From positions 1 to 51,091 of the forward strand of contig JAEUKA010000029.1 of NCBI GenBank assembly GCA_016794465.1: a DNA stretch of 51,091 nt, read 5' to 3'. The DNA is from Myxococcales bacterium. Its GTDB lineage: Bacteria > Myxococcota_A > Polyangia > Palsa-1104 > JAEUJZ01. The notes under the pieces are model-generated. The model ran no database searches and was not told the DNA's origin. It was given only the letters and a program-made list of their open reading frames with translations. Below, piece by piece: positions 34,361 to 43,369 of the stretch (within the stretch, counting starts at the first letter, position 1; every line of letters begins with the position of its first letter). The position numbers and the translations under genes are program-made.

Positions 34361-35155
34361 TCAATCCAGCGGTGGCGCGACTCGCAGCGTCAAAATCGCC
34401 AACTCGGCCGGGGCGCCTGCACGAATCGGTACCGAGCTAGAGCCAACACCCGAGTTGACGTACAGCAGTGCATCGCCGACTCGGTAGAAGCCGCGCACAT
34501 AGGGGTAGCCGAGCTTGCGGAAGACGCGATCGGTCAGGCCGGGGATTTGGACGTGACCGCCGTGGGTGTGGCCGGCCAAGGTGAGTCCGCCCCCCAGCTC
34601 GGCGATGGGGTCAATCAGCGACGGGACGTGGCTGAGAATGATGCGGCTGTCGCCCTGGTGGATGCCGCGAAACGAGCGCGAAACGTCACACTGCCTGGTT
34701 ACTGCATCGTCGACGCCGATGATGGTCAGGGGCGCGCCGCGAATGTGGAGGCGGGTGTGCTGGTTGCGCAGGACGGTGTATTGCTCGTGTAGCAGCTCTG
34801 ACGTGACGCCGTGGCCGTCCGTCCAGTAGTCGTGGTTGCCGAGCACACAGACCGTCGGCACCGCAAAGCCTCGCACCAAACCACCGAGGAGCGGCACATA
34901 CTTCGGGCTGTAACAGACGAAGTCGCCGGTCATCATCACCAAGTCCGGCGCTTCGGCTTGGGCCAGCTCGACGGCGGTGCGAATGAACTTGTGCGAGGTC
35001 AGCGAGCCGACGTGCAGATCGCTCAGGTGGGCGACGCGCAGTCCGTCGTGGGCGGGATCGAGTCCCACCACCGGCACCGTATAGCGATGCAGAACTGGCT
35101 GGCGCGCGCGGCGGGTCGACTCAGCGGCAGAGGGAGTTGTCTTGGCGGAAGCCAT
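34361..35155 (-). CDS. Calcineurin-like metallophosphoesterase
   Basis: A 264-residue phosphodiesterase of the YkuE/YaeI type. The metal motifs appear in order: HLSDLHVG, MTGDFV, LGNHDYW, ILSHVP and LAGHTHGGHVQIPG. No signal peptide or clear membrane segment is present. Family members act on lipid-linked or nucleotide phosphodiesters; the substrate here is not known. It is divergent from the Wza-like gene across 50 bp. Confidence 0.9.
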   Translation of the reverse strand: MASAKTTPSAAESTRRARQPVLHRYTVPVVGLDPAHDGLRVAHLSDLHVGSLTSHKFIRTAVELAQAEAPDLVMMTGDFVCYSPKYVPLLGGLVRGFAVPTVCVLGNHDYWTDGHGVTSELLHEQYTVLRNQHTRLHIRGAPLTIIGVDDAVTRQCDVSRSFRGIHQGDSRIILSHVPSLIDPIAELGGGLTLAGHTHGGHVQIPGLTDRVFRKLGYPYVRGFYRVGDALLYVNSGVGSSSVPIRAGAPAELAILTLRVAPPLD

Positions 35156-35161
35156 TCCCCA

Positions 35162-35167
35162 AGTATA
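35162..35167 (-). promoter_or_regulatory. -10 element suggesting a leaderless metallophosphoesterase mRNA
   Basis: Minus-strand TATACT lies 6 bp before the ATG of the phosphoesterase at 35155, which would place transcription start on or next to the A of the ATG. The -35 region is weak. No ribosome-binding site precedes the ATG. Confidence 0.35.
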
Positions 35168-35205
35168 GGGGCCACCGGGGGGCTTGTGATAGCATCCGCC
35201 GTCAC

Positions 35206-35832
35206 ATGACTTTCCTGACTCCGCGCTGGCTGTCCATCGCCGCGTTTTCGACGCTGTGGATGCTGCTGCTTGGGACGCTCGGCTGCACGCCGTATCTGCC
35301 TCGCTACGACTATGAGATTGAGCCGGACCCGACTCGACTGGAGTACGTGATTGGGCCAGGCGACATCATCGACATTCGACAGTGGAAAAATCCCGATGTG
35401 TCGGGGCGAGTGCGGGTGTTTCCGGATGGAAATATCGCGGTGCCGCTGCTCGGGCAGGTTCAGGCGGCAGGACTGACAGCGCGGCTGCTGCGGGAAAAGC
35501 TGGCCAAGGGGCTGGAAAAGTTCATCGCCCAGGGCTCGGACATGCAGACACTGACCGTCGGGGTCGATGAGTTCCAAAGCTACGTCATCAGCATCGTCGG
35601 AGAAGTGACGCAGCCGGGTCATTATCAGCCGGGTCACTATGTGACGGTGCTCGACGCAATTGGGCTCGCGCATGGGCTGACGCCGTATGCCAAGGGCGAA
35701 CGGATGTTCATTTTGCGACGGGCGACGGGGGCGCAGCGCAAGATCCCGATCTCGTATCCGGGGCTGACCACCGGCAAGCATCCCGAGATGAACCTGTACC
35801 TGATGCGAGGCGACGTGCTGGTCGTGCCATGA
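35206..35832 (+). CDS. Wza-like polysaccharide export lipoprotein
   Basis: 208 residues from ATG 35206, giving a lipoprotein signal peptide with lipobox LGTLGC. The mature protein starts with YVIGPGDIIDIRQW, a Poly_export domain hallmark, followed by FPDGNIAVPLLGQVQAAGLT and a SLBB-type repeat (YVISIVGEVTQPGHY). Wza proteins form the outer-membrane pore for capsule or exopolysaccharide. This copy is short, with a single SLBB repeat and no C-terminal pore helix. It overlaps the following glycosyltransferase gene as ATGA. Confidence 0.88.
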   Translation: MTFLTPRWLSIAAFSTLWMLLLGTLGCTPYLPRYDYEIEPDPTRLEYVIGPGDIIDIRQWKNPDVSGRVRVFPDGNIAVPLLGQVQAAGLTARLLREKLAKGLEKFIAQGSDMQTLTVGVDEFQSYVISIVGEVTQPGHYQPGHYVTVLDAIGLAHGLTPYAKGERMFILRRATGAQRKIPISYPGLTTGKHPEMNLYLMRGDVLVVP

Positions 35833-36620
35833 CGATGAACGCGGTGGACTCTGTCGCTATCTTGGGGATTCGATTTCCTCGTCTGTTCGTCGAGGAAGCG
35901 GTGGCGCTTTTGCTGTCCAAGCTGCGCGCAGCCTCGGCGGGAGGTCCGAGCACAGGCGTCTGTTTTCCCGATATGTCGACGCTGAATCTGGCGGTCGAAC
36001 AGCCACAGTTTCGACGACTCCTTCAGCGACGGATGATCGTTTTGGCCGACGGTGCTGGAGTGATGTGGGTGGCCAGCTGTCGCGGTCAGCCGCTGCCGGC
36101 CAACTTGAACGGGACTGATCTGGTGCCGCGCCTGCTCTTGGCGGCTCCGGCGGGTACGACGGTGTTTCTGCTCGGCGGGCGCGACGGAGTGGCGGAAAAG
36201 ACCAGAGAGCGGTTTGCGACCCGCTTTGCGCACCTGCGCTTTGTCGGTAGCTCGCACGGCTATCTCGATGCCGAGGGAGAAGCGCAGCTGGTCGAGCGAC
36301 TGCGGGTGCTGCGTCCTGTGGTGATTCTCGTCGGAATGGGCAATCCACAGCAGGTCGAGTTGATTGATCGTCACCTCGATGATCCGTCGCTGCGCGGGAC
36401 GCTGTGGCTGGCGGTGGGCGGTCAGTTCGACTATTACGGCGGAGCACTTCGACGAGCCCCGCAGCTGCTGCGGCGACTACGACTCGAGTGGCTGTACATC
36501 GTCATGCAGCAACCACACAAGCTGCGACGGTATTTTGTCGGCATTCCACGTTATCTGGGTCGATGCGCACTGGCCGCACTCACTGGCTCTCACGACATCT
36601 CCGACGGAGAATCAGCGTGA
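35829..36620 (+). CDS. WecG/TagA/CpsF-family glycosyltransferase
   Basis: A 263-residue GT26-type enzyme adding a sugar (often ManNAc or a derivative) to a lipid-linked polysaccharide precursor. Seen: NGTDLVPRLL, FLLGGRDGVAEK, VGMGNPQQVELID, AVGGQFDYYGG...RAP and LEWLYIVMQQPHKLRRY, the family's conserved blocks. Second gene of the exopolysaccharide operon; its stop overlaps the next GTG start (GTGA). Confidence 0.9.
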   Translation: MTMNAVDSVAILGIRFPRLFVEEAVALLLSKLRAASAGGPSTGVCFPDMSTLNLAVEQPQFRRLLQRRMIVLADGAGVMWVASCRGQPLPANLNGTDLVPRLLLAAPAGTTVFLLGGRDGVAEKTRERFATRFAHLRFVGSSHGYLDAEGEAQLVERLRVLRPVVILVGMGNPQQVELIDRHLDDPSLRGTLWLAVGGQFDYYGGALRRAPQLLRRLRLEWLYIVMQQPHKLRRYFVGIPRYLGRCALAALTGSHDISDGESA

Positions 36621-37426
36621 AGGGGCGAACTTTGGTGAGAGGCTGGGTGAAGGGGGGCTTGCGGCAGGCAGTAGCGCTCGTCGGTGAGCTGACGACACAC
36701 CAAGACGGACCGCGCATCCTCTGCTATCACGGGGTGGTCGAGCAGCCGCCCGACGAGTGGTCGGTGACCCCGCAGCAGCTTTCCGCGCAGATGGAGATCG
36801 TCTGTGGAGAGGGCAATCCAGTCTCGATCGGGCAGGTTGTCGCTTGGCTTCTCGACGGTGGTGATCTGCCCGAGCGAGCGATCGCGGTCACGTTCGACGA
36901 CGGCTATCAAGATGTCCTGGAGCGCGCGGCCCCGATCCTCGACCAGCGACGGCTTCCTGGCGCAGCGTTTGTGATCACCGGGCTTGTCGACGGGAATGCC
37001 CGAGACGAAAGCTATCAGCCGACTCGCCCGCTGCTGTCCTGGCCCGAGATTCAGCTGCTGGCGCGTCGGGGCTGGGCGATCGGCTCGCACACCTTGTCGC
37101 ACCCGATCCTGTCGCAGCAGTCGCTGGCGGCGTCGCAAAAAGAGCTGACTGCCTCGCGAGCGCGACTCGCAGAGGTGCTGGGCCAGGACGTTTCGGTGCT
37201 GGCCTATCCCTATGGCACTCGACGGACAGTGTCGCAGCGCGATCGCGATCTGGCGAGGGCGGCGGGCTATCGGGTGGCGCTGCTCGACTCGATTGGGGCG
37301 GTGTCCCGAGGCTGTGATCGCTTTGCGCTGCCACGCTGCAAGGTGCTCGGGTCGGACTCGCTGCGGGTGTTTCGAGCGTCGCTGTCCGGTCGGCTCGATC
37401 TGTGGCGTCGCATCGAGGATCGCTAG
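36617..37426 (+). CDS. Polysaccharide deacetylase (NodB homology, CE4)
   Basis: 269 residues from GTG 36617; a longer open frame overlapping the WecG gene is not supported by homology. ILCYHGVV, AVTFDDGYQDVLERA (Asp pair), IGSHTLSHPIL (HxxxH metal ligands) and LAYPYGTR are the CE4 motifs in order. It probably removes acetyl groups from the polysaccharide built by the neighbouring enzymes. No signal peptide is clear, so location is uncertain. Confidence 0.9.
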   Translation: MKGRTLVRGWVKGGLRQAVALVGELTTHQDGPRILCYHGVVEQPPDEWSVTPQQLSAQMEIVCGEGNPVSIGQVVAWLLDGGDLPERAIAVTFDDGYQDVLERAAPILDQRRLPGAAFVITGLVDGNARDESYQPTRPLLSWPEIQLLARRGWAIGSHTLSHPILSQQSLAASQKELTASRARLAEVLGQDVSVLAYPYGTRRTVSQRDRDLARAAGYRVALLDSIGAVSRGCDRFALPRCKVLGSDSLRVFRASLSGRLDLWRRIEDR

Positions 37427-37429
37427 TCG

Positions 37430-39070
37430 ATGGCCCGAGCGCAGCTACAAGTGATGGGCCTGGAGCGCGGTGCCGCCGATGTGCAGCTGCCGTCGCTGTT
37501 GTGGGGCTGGCCGGTGCTGTGTCCGCTCGCTCATGCCGAGGTCCTGGCGATCGACGCTCACGAGGCGCAGAAGGACAAGCGGGTGCTGGTCGTCCTGACC
37601 GCGCAAACCTCCCTCCACGAGCCAGCGACGCGCCACCAAGCACTGCTGAGCAGTCTGCTGTCACCGACGGTCAATGAAGCTGGACGAGTCATTGCGTTGG
37701 TCTTGGCAGAGACGCGACAGCTGGCCAGTGAGGCAGCGGCGAAGGTGTTGGTTCGTGTCCGGGCTCACTCGGCGCAGCTGAACGTGACGACGGCCTTGGC
37801 GAGTGGGGCGACGCTGCCGTCGCTGATGCAAAAAAGTGGCCAAGCCGCCGAGGCGTATTTGGGCGCACCGACCCAGCTGAAGCAGAGCTATCGGACCGCC
37901 GCGCGGCAGCTGGGCTCGACGGCGCACGGGGTGGCCACGGCGGTCTGGCGCGGAGACGCGCTGACGCTGTACACCATCGGACATCCGCCGCCCGAGCTGG
38001 CGACGCTACTGGGGCTGCCGAGCGAGCAGCTGTTGACGGTGGTTTCGCCGCTCGGCGCCAAGGTGCCAGCGATGGGTCCGCAGGCTTTGCTCGCGGCGAT
38101 TGCGGCGGCTCATCTCGGGCGACCGGTGCGGATCGAGCTGCCGGCACTTTCCGCGTGTGGAGTCGTCGCTGAGACTGTCCAGACCGTCCAGCTTGGTGTC
38201 GGAGAGAGCGAGCTACCGCAGGCGCTGCTGCTTCATGGCGCTGTGGGGTCATCTGCCGACGGCAGCGGTCCCGCTTTGGCAGCCCTGATGGACCTTATGA
38301 CCGTCTATGGCTTTGCGCATCGCGAGCTGAATGTGGTTCCGGTGCCGCTCCATCTGCCGTCGCAGCAGCGTCCCGGTGAGCCGAGCGGCTGGCACGAGCT
38401 TGGACTCTCCGTCGAGCTACTGATTGATGAGCTGGCGCAGCAGCGGGCCGTCGATCCACTGCTCCTGCGGCAGCGCTGGCTTGAGCAAACAGCGACGGCA
38501 GATGGCTCGACATTGCTCGGCTGCCTGCAGCTGCTTCACAAGGTGAGTGGCGACGCAAAGCAGCCGGCGCGATCGTCGGAAGGTCTGCTGCCACGACGGG
38601 GCTGTGGGGTTGCGAGCAGCGCGCATCGAGCGACCACCGGGCAGACCTTGTACGGCGCTCACTTCGTCGAGGTTGAGCTATCGAGCGAGGGCGTCACGCT
38701 GCTGCGACATCACTGTGTGCTGGCGGCTGGGCAGCCGGATCGCACTCGAGATGCCGATTCGGTGGTGCAGCGCAGCCTCGAAAAAGCGCGGCGCTTGGCC
38801 TTGCAGGCAGAGCTACAGGTGATGTCGCGGGCCGGCTGGACCGCTCGACATGGCGAGGACTGCTCGCGGCTTTTGTCGGTGAGGCACAGCGAGGTGACGT
38901 TTTTGGCGCTGCCCAGCCGCGAGCCGCTGGTCGCGTCGGATGATGACTTGGCGATGCTGGCCCAAAGTGGCGTCGCGGCGGCGATGATGAGCGCGCTGTC
39001 GGTGGCCCTTGGGATTCGGCTGCGACGCCTCCCGATCGAGCTGCGAGCGTTCCCAAGCGTGCCCAAGTAG
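37430..39070 (+). CDS. Divergent xanthine dehydrogenase-type molybdopterin subunit-like protein
   Basis: A 546-residue protein beginning 3 nt after the deacetylase stop. The middle contains GFAHRELNVVPVPLHLPSQQRPGEPSGWHELGLSVELLIDELAQQRAVDPLLLRQRWL, the shape of the large subunit's 'R-x-GPG...E..mDelA..lg.DPl..R..N' region, and the C-terminus SVALGIRLRRLPI matches the family's end. It is shorter than the usual ~750 residues, and I cannot find a convincing GxGE catalytic Glu. No [2Fe-2S] or FAD subunit gene is adjacent. A repurposed or decayed member is likely; function unknown. Confidence 0.5.
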   Translation: MARAQLQVMGLERGAADVQLPSLLWGWPVLCPLAHAEVLAIDAHEAQKDKRVLVVLTAQTSLHEPATRHQALLSSLLSPTVNEAGRVIALVLAETRQLASEAAAKVLVRVRAHSAQLNVTTALASGATLPSLMQKSGQAAEAYLGAPTQLKQSYRTAARQLGSTAHGVATAVWRGDALTLYTIGHPPPELATLLGLPSEQLLTVVSPLGAKVPAMGPQALLAAIAAAHLGRPVRIELPALSACGVVAETVQTVQLGVGESELPQALLLHGAVGSSADGSGPALAALMDLMTVYGFAHRELNVVPVPLHLPSQQRPGEPSGWHELGLSVELLIDELAQQRAVDPLLLRQRWLEQTATADGSTLLGCLQLLHKVSGDAKQPARSSEGLLPRRGCGVASSAHRATTGQTLYGAHFVEVELSSEGVTLLRHHCVLAAGQPDRTRDADSVVQRSLEKARRLALQAELQVMSRAGWTARHGEDCSRLLSVRHSEVTFLALPSREPLVASDDDLAMLAQSGVAAAMMSALSVALGIRLRRLPIELRAFPSVPK

Positions 39071-39212
39071 GCGAGTTTGGATACACTGTATGCCTATGTA
39101 CGGGGGCGTGCGCGTCAGCAAAAACTTCGTCGCTGAGCTTGGGTCATTGAAAGGTCGTGCAAGCTGTGGCATCCGTATTGAGTAGACAGTCCTGCAAATG
39201 CAAGGAGGCCTC

Positions 39213-40322
39213 ATGCGGTCCTTGTTCGTGTGTGCTGAGCGTTGCCGTTTCGGAAAGTCTGCTTCACTGCGAAAGACCTCTGCCTTTGCGTTGCTCACCG
39301 GCGTTGCTCTTTCGAGCTCGCTGGCCGTGGCCGCTGAGCCGGTGGTTGCCTCCGACGATCCTCAGACGACGTCGGTAACCCAGTCGACCACGACCACGGT
39401 TACCACCAATGCGCCGTCGGTTGCCGTCGCTCCACTTCCGCCGCCCGCCTTGGCGCCGACGGTGATCGCGCCGGTTCCAGTGGCGCCGCCACAAGCGCTG
39501 ATCGCACCGACGGTGATCGCGCCGGCTCCGGTGGCGCCGCCGGCTGCTCCGGCCTTCTCGGGGAGCTTCCAGGGGCCGATCTACTTCAATGGACCGGTGT
39601 GGATCATCCCGGCGCAGCCCGGTGGCCAGGCGATGGTTCAGCCGGCCTTGCCGTCGCAGCTGCCGCCGCCGCCGGTGTATGTGCAGCCGCCGCGTCTGTA
39701 TGCGCCGCCGTCGCGTGTGATGGCGTCTCAGCCGCTCTCGCGACCACGGCCGATGCCGATCATCTCTCGTCCGGCGCCGCGTGGTCCGGTGTTTGGGATG
39801 GGCGTGCGCTTCACCACCCTCGGCATTCGCTCGCAGGAAGTGTTCGGGGAAAAGCCGACGCTGATGGGCGGTGGCGTGCAGCTGCGCTTCCGCAACCAGG
39901 GTCACTGGGGTTTTGAGCTGGCGCTCGATGCGATGAAGTCGAACATCGCCGACGGAGCGTTTGTGCGGACCTCGTATCCGTTCACGTTTGCGCCGATGCT
40001 GTACATCTTCAAAAATCGGCCCGAAAACCACTTCAACATCTACGCGACGGCTGGCTTTGGCCTGATGGCGAGTGACATCTCGCTGTACGAGGGCTCTCGG
40101 CAAGAGCGTAGCCAGCAGTTCTGGGAAGTCCTCGGACAGGCCGGCGGTGGTCTGGAGCTGCGGTTCACCCGACTGGCGCTCTTTGCCGACCTGCGTGCCG
40201 TCGGAATGCTGCTGGATCAGGGTAGCGAGCCTGGCAAGTTCTACGACGGCATCAGCAGTGGACCGATCGCCCCGTCGAGCATTGGTGCCAAGGCCAACCT
40301 TGGCGCGATGCTGTGGTTCTAG
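39213..40322 (+). CDS. Outer-membrane beta-barrel protein with Pro/Ala-rich N-terminus
   Basis: 369 residues from ATG 39213, preferred to the ATG at 39198 because AAGGAGG stands 4 nt upstream. A signal peptide (AFALLTGVALSSSLAVAA) is followed by ~140 residues rich in Ala-Pro-Val repeats (APTVIAPVPVAPP twice) and then an OmpA/OmpW-like barrel: FGMGVRFTTLG, WGFELALDAM, FNIYATAGFGLM, GGGLELRFTRLALFADLRAVG, ending LGAMLWF with a terminal aromatic. The linker may span periplasm or peptidoglycan. Substrate unknown. Confidence 0.75.
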   Translation: MRSLFVCAERCRFGKSASLRKTSAFALLTGVALSSSLAVAAEPVVASDDPQTTSVTQSTTTTVTTNAPSVAVAPLPPPALAPTVIAPVPVAPPQALIAPTVIAPAPVAPPAAPAFSGSFQGPIYFNGPVWIIPAQPGGQAMVQPALPSQLPPPPVYVQPPRLYAPPSRVMASQPLSRPRPMPIISRPAPRGPVFGMGVRFTTLGIRSQEVFGEKPTLMGGGVQLRFRNQGHWGFELALDAMKSNIADGAFVRTSYPFTFAPMLYIFKNRPENHFNIYATAGFGLMASDISLYEGSRQERSQQFWEVLGQAGGGLELRFTRLALFADLRAVGMLLDQGSEPGKFYDGISSGPIAPSSIGAKANLGAMLWF

Positions 40323-40417
40323 CAAGTCCGCTGCTAACCCGAGGCGGCATTGCCCGCGCATCGGGACCGTCTCAACACTCTCCTTCGGAAGGCTAGCCTT
40401 CGGCGCGGCTTTGGCTC

Positions 40418-41812
40418 ATGGATAAACCCGATTCCCCTCTGTCGAGCGCCGAGCGCAGTGGTGACGAGCCGTTTCAGATCGAGTTTGAAGGCCGCGCCAT
40501 GCCGGCCCGACACGGCGATACGGTCGCGTCGGCGCTGATTGCAGCCGGGGTGCAGGTCCTCAGCCGATCGCTCAAGTTTCATCGTCCTCGGACGGTGTTT
40601 TGCCTCAGCGGCTCGTGTGGTTCGTGCCTGTTGCGAATCGATGGCCGGCCAAACACGCGGTCGTGTCAGGTACGGGCCGAGCCGGGGCTGCGCTGCGCTC
40701 GTCAGAACGCCTGGCCGTCGGCGGACTACGATCTGCTCTCGGCCGCTGATGCGATGTTTCCGATCGGCATGGACCATCACACCCTGTTTACGTCGCCGCG
40801 ACCGCTGAATCGACTGATGCAGAAGATGGTCCACCAGATCGGTGGGCTGGGTCGGCTGCCCGACGAAGATACTGCTGCGGAAGGGGCACCCTCGGCAGTG
40901 TGCAAGCACGTCGATATCCTGGTGATCGGAGCGGGGCCAGCTGGACTGGCAGCAGCGACGGCAGCAGCGCACAAGCTGCGGGGCAAAGGCCGGGTGCTGC
41001 TGCTCGAATCGCAGAGCGAAGTGGGCGGCAGTTACCTGTGTCATCCCGAGCTGGGGCGAGCGGAGGCGCGGGCTGCCCTGCAACGTGCCGAGGACGAAGG
41101 CGTCGAGGTCCTCGTCGCTACGGCGGCATTTGGCTTCTATGGAGAGGACCGACATCGCGAGCAGCCGAGTGAGCAGCGGGGACTGATTGGCGCTGCGTCG
41201 GAGAAAGTGCTCTACAAGCTGTCGGCGGAGCGCTACATCTATGCGACGGGCGGAGCGCCACAGAACCTGCTGTTCGTCGACAACGATCGACCGGGCGTGC
41301 TGTCGGGACGTGCCGTCGGGCGGCTGCTGGCCTGTCACGGCATTCGGATCGGAGAGCGACCCCTTGTCGTCGGGAATGATGAGTTTGCCGAGTCCCTGAC
41401 GGCGGCGCTGCGACGCAGTGGCCAGACCGTGATGACGATCGACGGTGAGCGAGAGCGACTGGTTCGTGCGCTCGGCGGAACCTGGGTTGAGGGGGCCGAG
41501 ATCTGCGACGACAAAGGGCTAAGACGTACTGTCAGCTGTGACCTGATCGTCATCGCGATCCCGCCGGCAGCGGCGAGTGAGCTGCTGGTGCAGCTAGGTG
41601 CTTCCGTCGAGCTTCGTCAGCCCGGCGGCTTCGTGGTCAAGGCCGATGAACACGGACGGACGGCGCAGCAACATGTCTTCGTCTGTGGCGAGGTGTCCGG
41701 CACGATGGCCACGCTGGCCGCCGCAGCAGCTGGTGCCCGCGTCGGAAAGTGTGTGGCGGTAGAGCTCGTCGAGCAGCGTCGCGCCAAAGCCAGCCAGCCC
41801 GCACCGGGATAG
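40418..41812 (+). CDS. [2Fe-2S]/FAD amine dehydrogenase alpha subunit (SoxA/HcnAB-like)
   Basis: 464 residues. The first ~100 form a plant-ferredoxin-like [2Fe-2S] domain (FCLSGSCGSCLLRIDG...RSCQV). A Rossmann FAD domain follows (DILVIGAGPAGLAAATAAA, then YIYATGGAPQNLLFVDNDRPGVLSGRA). In bacterial sarcosine oxidase, opine oxidase, hydroxyproline dehydrogenase and HCN synthase these parts are separate subunits or a longer fused alpha subunit. The following two genes complete the complex. Substrate cannot be read. Confidence 0.85.
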   Translation: MDKPDSPLSSAERSGDEPFQIEFEGRAMPARHGDTVASALIAAGVQVLSRSLKFHRPRTVFCLSGSCGSCLLRIDGRPNTRSCQVRAEPGLRCARQNAWPSADYDLLSAADAMFPIGMDHHTLFTSPRPLNRLMQKMVHQIGGLGRLPDEDTAAEGAPSAVCKHVDILVIGAGPAGLAAATAAAHKLRGKGRVLLLESQSEVGGSYLCHPELGRAEARAALQRAEDEGVEVLVATAAFGFYGEDRHREQPSEQRGLIGAASEKVLYKLSAERYIYATGGAPQNLLFVDNDRPGVLSGRAVGRLLACHGIRIGERPLVVGNDEFAESLTAALRRSGQTVMTIDGERERLVRALGGTWVEGAEICDDKGLRRTVSCDLIVIAIPPAAASELLVQLGASVELRQPGGFVVKADEHGRTAQQHVFVCGEVSGTMATLAAAAAGARVGKCVAVELVEQRRAKASQPAPG

Positions 41813-41827
41813 ATCAGCGAGGGAGCC

Positions 41828-42142
41828 ATGTCCGAAAAGTGCATCGTGTGTCCCTGCGAAGATGTGACGCTTGCCGATGTCGAGCAGGCGATCGGGCTCG
41901 GCTATCTCGATATCGACGAAGTGAAGCGCTTCACGGGGTTGGGGACCGGGCCGTGCCAGGGCAAGCTGTGCATGGTCGTCACTTGTCAGCTGCTACAGAA
42001 GGTGCAGGCCGCAGATCCCTCCCGTCGCGATCGCCAGCCAGAGTCGCAAAAAGAGCCGCATCCGTTTACGCCTCGACCGCCGGTGGTGCCCGTCTCGCTG
42101 TACGTCTTGGCAGCAGGCAAAGGAGCCGATCGTGAGCGCTAG
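41828..42142 (+). CDS. BFD-like [2Fe-2S] small subunit
   Basis: A 104-residue protein with CPC near residue 8 and CQGKLC near residue 47, the CxC...CxxxxC layout of BFD-like domains that bind [2Fe-2S]. The last ~45 residues are a Pro/Lys-rich tail. In related dehydrogenases this domain sits at the end of the alpha subunit; here it is its own gene. AGGGAGCC precedes the ATG. It overlaps the next gene by 11 bp. Confidence 0.8.
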   Translation: MSEKCIVCPCEDVTLADVEQAIGLGYLDIDEVKRFTGLGTGPCQGKLCMVVTCQLLQKVQAADPSRRDRQPESQKEPHPFTPRPPVVPVSLYVLAAGKGADRER

Positions 42143-43319
42143 CGGACGCATGCCGGCAGCCGCCCACCGCCTGGCCAGCGAGGCCGAGACAGTCATCATT
42201 GGCGGCGGCATCATGGGCCTGGGCATCGCGTACGAGCTGGCCCGACGCGGTCGCAGCGATGTCCACGTCCTCGAGCAGGAGTATCTGACCAGCGGCGCCT
42301 CGGGTCGCAACGGCGGCGGCGTGCGCATGCAGTGGTCGACGGAGCTAAACATCCGGCTGATGCAAGAGTCGATGGAGATCTGTCGCGACTTTGCCTCCGA
42401 GCTGGGCATCAACGTCTGGCTGCGACAGGGCGGCTACCTGTTCTTGATTCGCGGTCAGGCCGAGCTGGCGCAGCTGGAGCGCTCGGTGGCACTGCAGAAC
42501 CGCTGTGGCGTGCCGACGCGCATCCTGACGCCGCAAGAGGCGCTCCGCATCGTTCCCGAGCTGAATCCGAAGAGCTTTGTCGCCGCTTGCTACAACCCCC
42601 GCGATGGCGTGGTGTTTCCGTGGCCGTTCCTGTGGGGCTATGCGCATGCGGCGTCGGAGCTAGGCGTACAGATCCACACCTACACCAAAGTGACGGCCAT
42701 CGACGTGCTCGGGCCGAATCGGTTTGTCGTTCACACCAGCAAAGGGCCGATTCGCTGTGAGCGTGTCATTAACGCGGCCGGTGCCTGGTCGCCCGCCATC
42801 GCCAAGCTGGTCGGCGTCGAGCTTCCCAATCATCCGCATCGTCACGAGATCCTCGCCACCGAGTCGCTCAAGCCGTTTTTGAAGCCGCTGGTGAGTGTGC
42901 TCAGCTCGGGGCTGTATTTTTCGCAGTCGATGCGGGGCGAGATCGTCGGTGGCATCACGGTTCCAGATCACGACGACGGGCAGGTTCATCTCGGCTCGCG
43001 GCTGCGGTTTTTGGAAGACATGGCGGCGGACCTGCTGTCGGTGATGCCGGTGCTGTCGCAGGTGCGGGTGCTGCGGCAGTGGGCCGGTCCGTACGATGTC
43101 TCTCCCGATGGACTGCCGATCCTCGGCGAGCATCCCGCGCTGCCCGGCTTTTATCTGGTCTGCGGCTTCGTCGGCTACGGCTTCATGATGGCGCCGGTGA
43201 TTGCCCGCTACTACGCCGAGCTCTTGTGTGGCGGCAGCCGTCATCCGGTGTTCGATCGCTGTCGGTTGTCGCGATTTGCCGACGGTACCAGCGAGCGCGA
43301 GCTGATGCTCATCGGCTAG
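42132..43319 (+). CDS. FAD-dependent amine/amino-acid oxidoreductase beta subunit (SoxB/DadA-like)
   Basis: 395 residues from GTG 42132, with AAAGGAG about 7 nt before. VIIGGGIMGLGIAYELAR is the dinucleotide motif, then SGASGRNGGGVRMQWS, RVINAAGAWSPAIAKLVG and the C-terminal GLPILGEHPALPGFYLVCGFVGYGFMMAP, as in sarcosine oxidase beta, HcnC and D-amino-acid dehydrogenases. It oxidises an amine and passes electrons to the [2Fe-2S] subunits and then probably the quinone pool. Candidates: sarcosine, D-hydroxyproline, opines, glycine. Confidence 0.87.
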   Translation: MSASGRMPAAAHRLASEAETVIIGGGIMGLGIAYELARRGRSDVHVLEQEYLTSGASGRNGGGVRMQWSTELNIRLMQESMEICRDFASELGINVWLRQGGYLFLIRGQAELAQLERSVALQNRCGVPTRILTPQEALRIVPELNPKSFVAACYNPRDGVVFPWPFLWGYAHAASELGVQIHTYTKVTAIDVLGPNRFVVHTSKGPIRCERVINAAGAWSPAIAKLVGVELPNHPHRHEILATESLKPFLKPLVSVLSSGLYFSQSMRGEIVGGITVPDHDDGQVHLGSRLRFLEDMAADLLSVMPVLSQVRVLRQWAGPYDVSPDGLPILGEHPALPGFYLVCGFVGYGFMMAPVIARYYAELLCGGSRHPVFDRCRLSRFADGTSERELMLIG

Positions 43320-43369
43320 CCGCTGCGGGGCGAGTTGCGGCTTTTGGCCTGCTCGTCGATGATGTCTTC

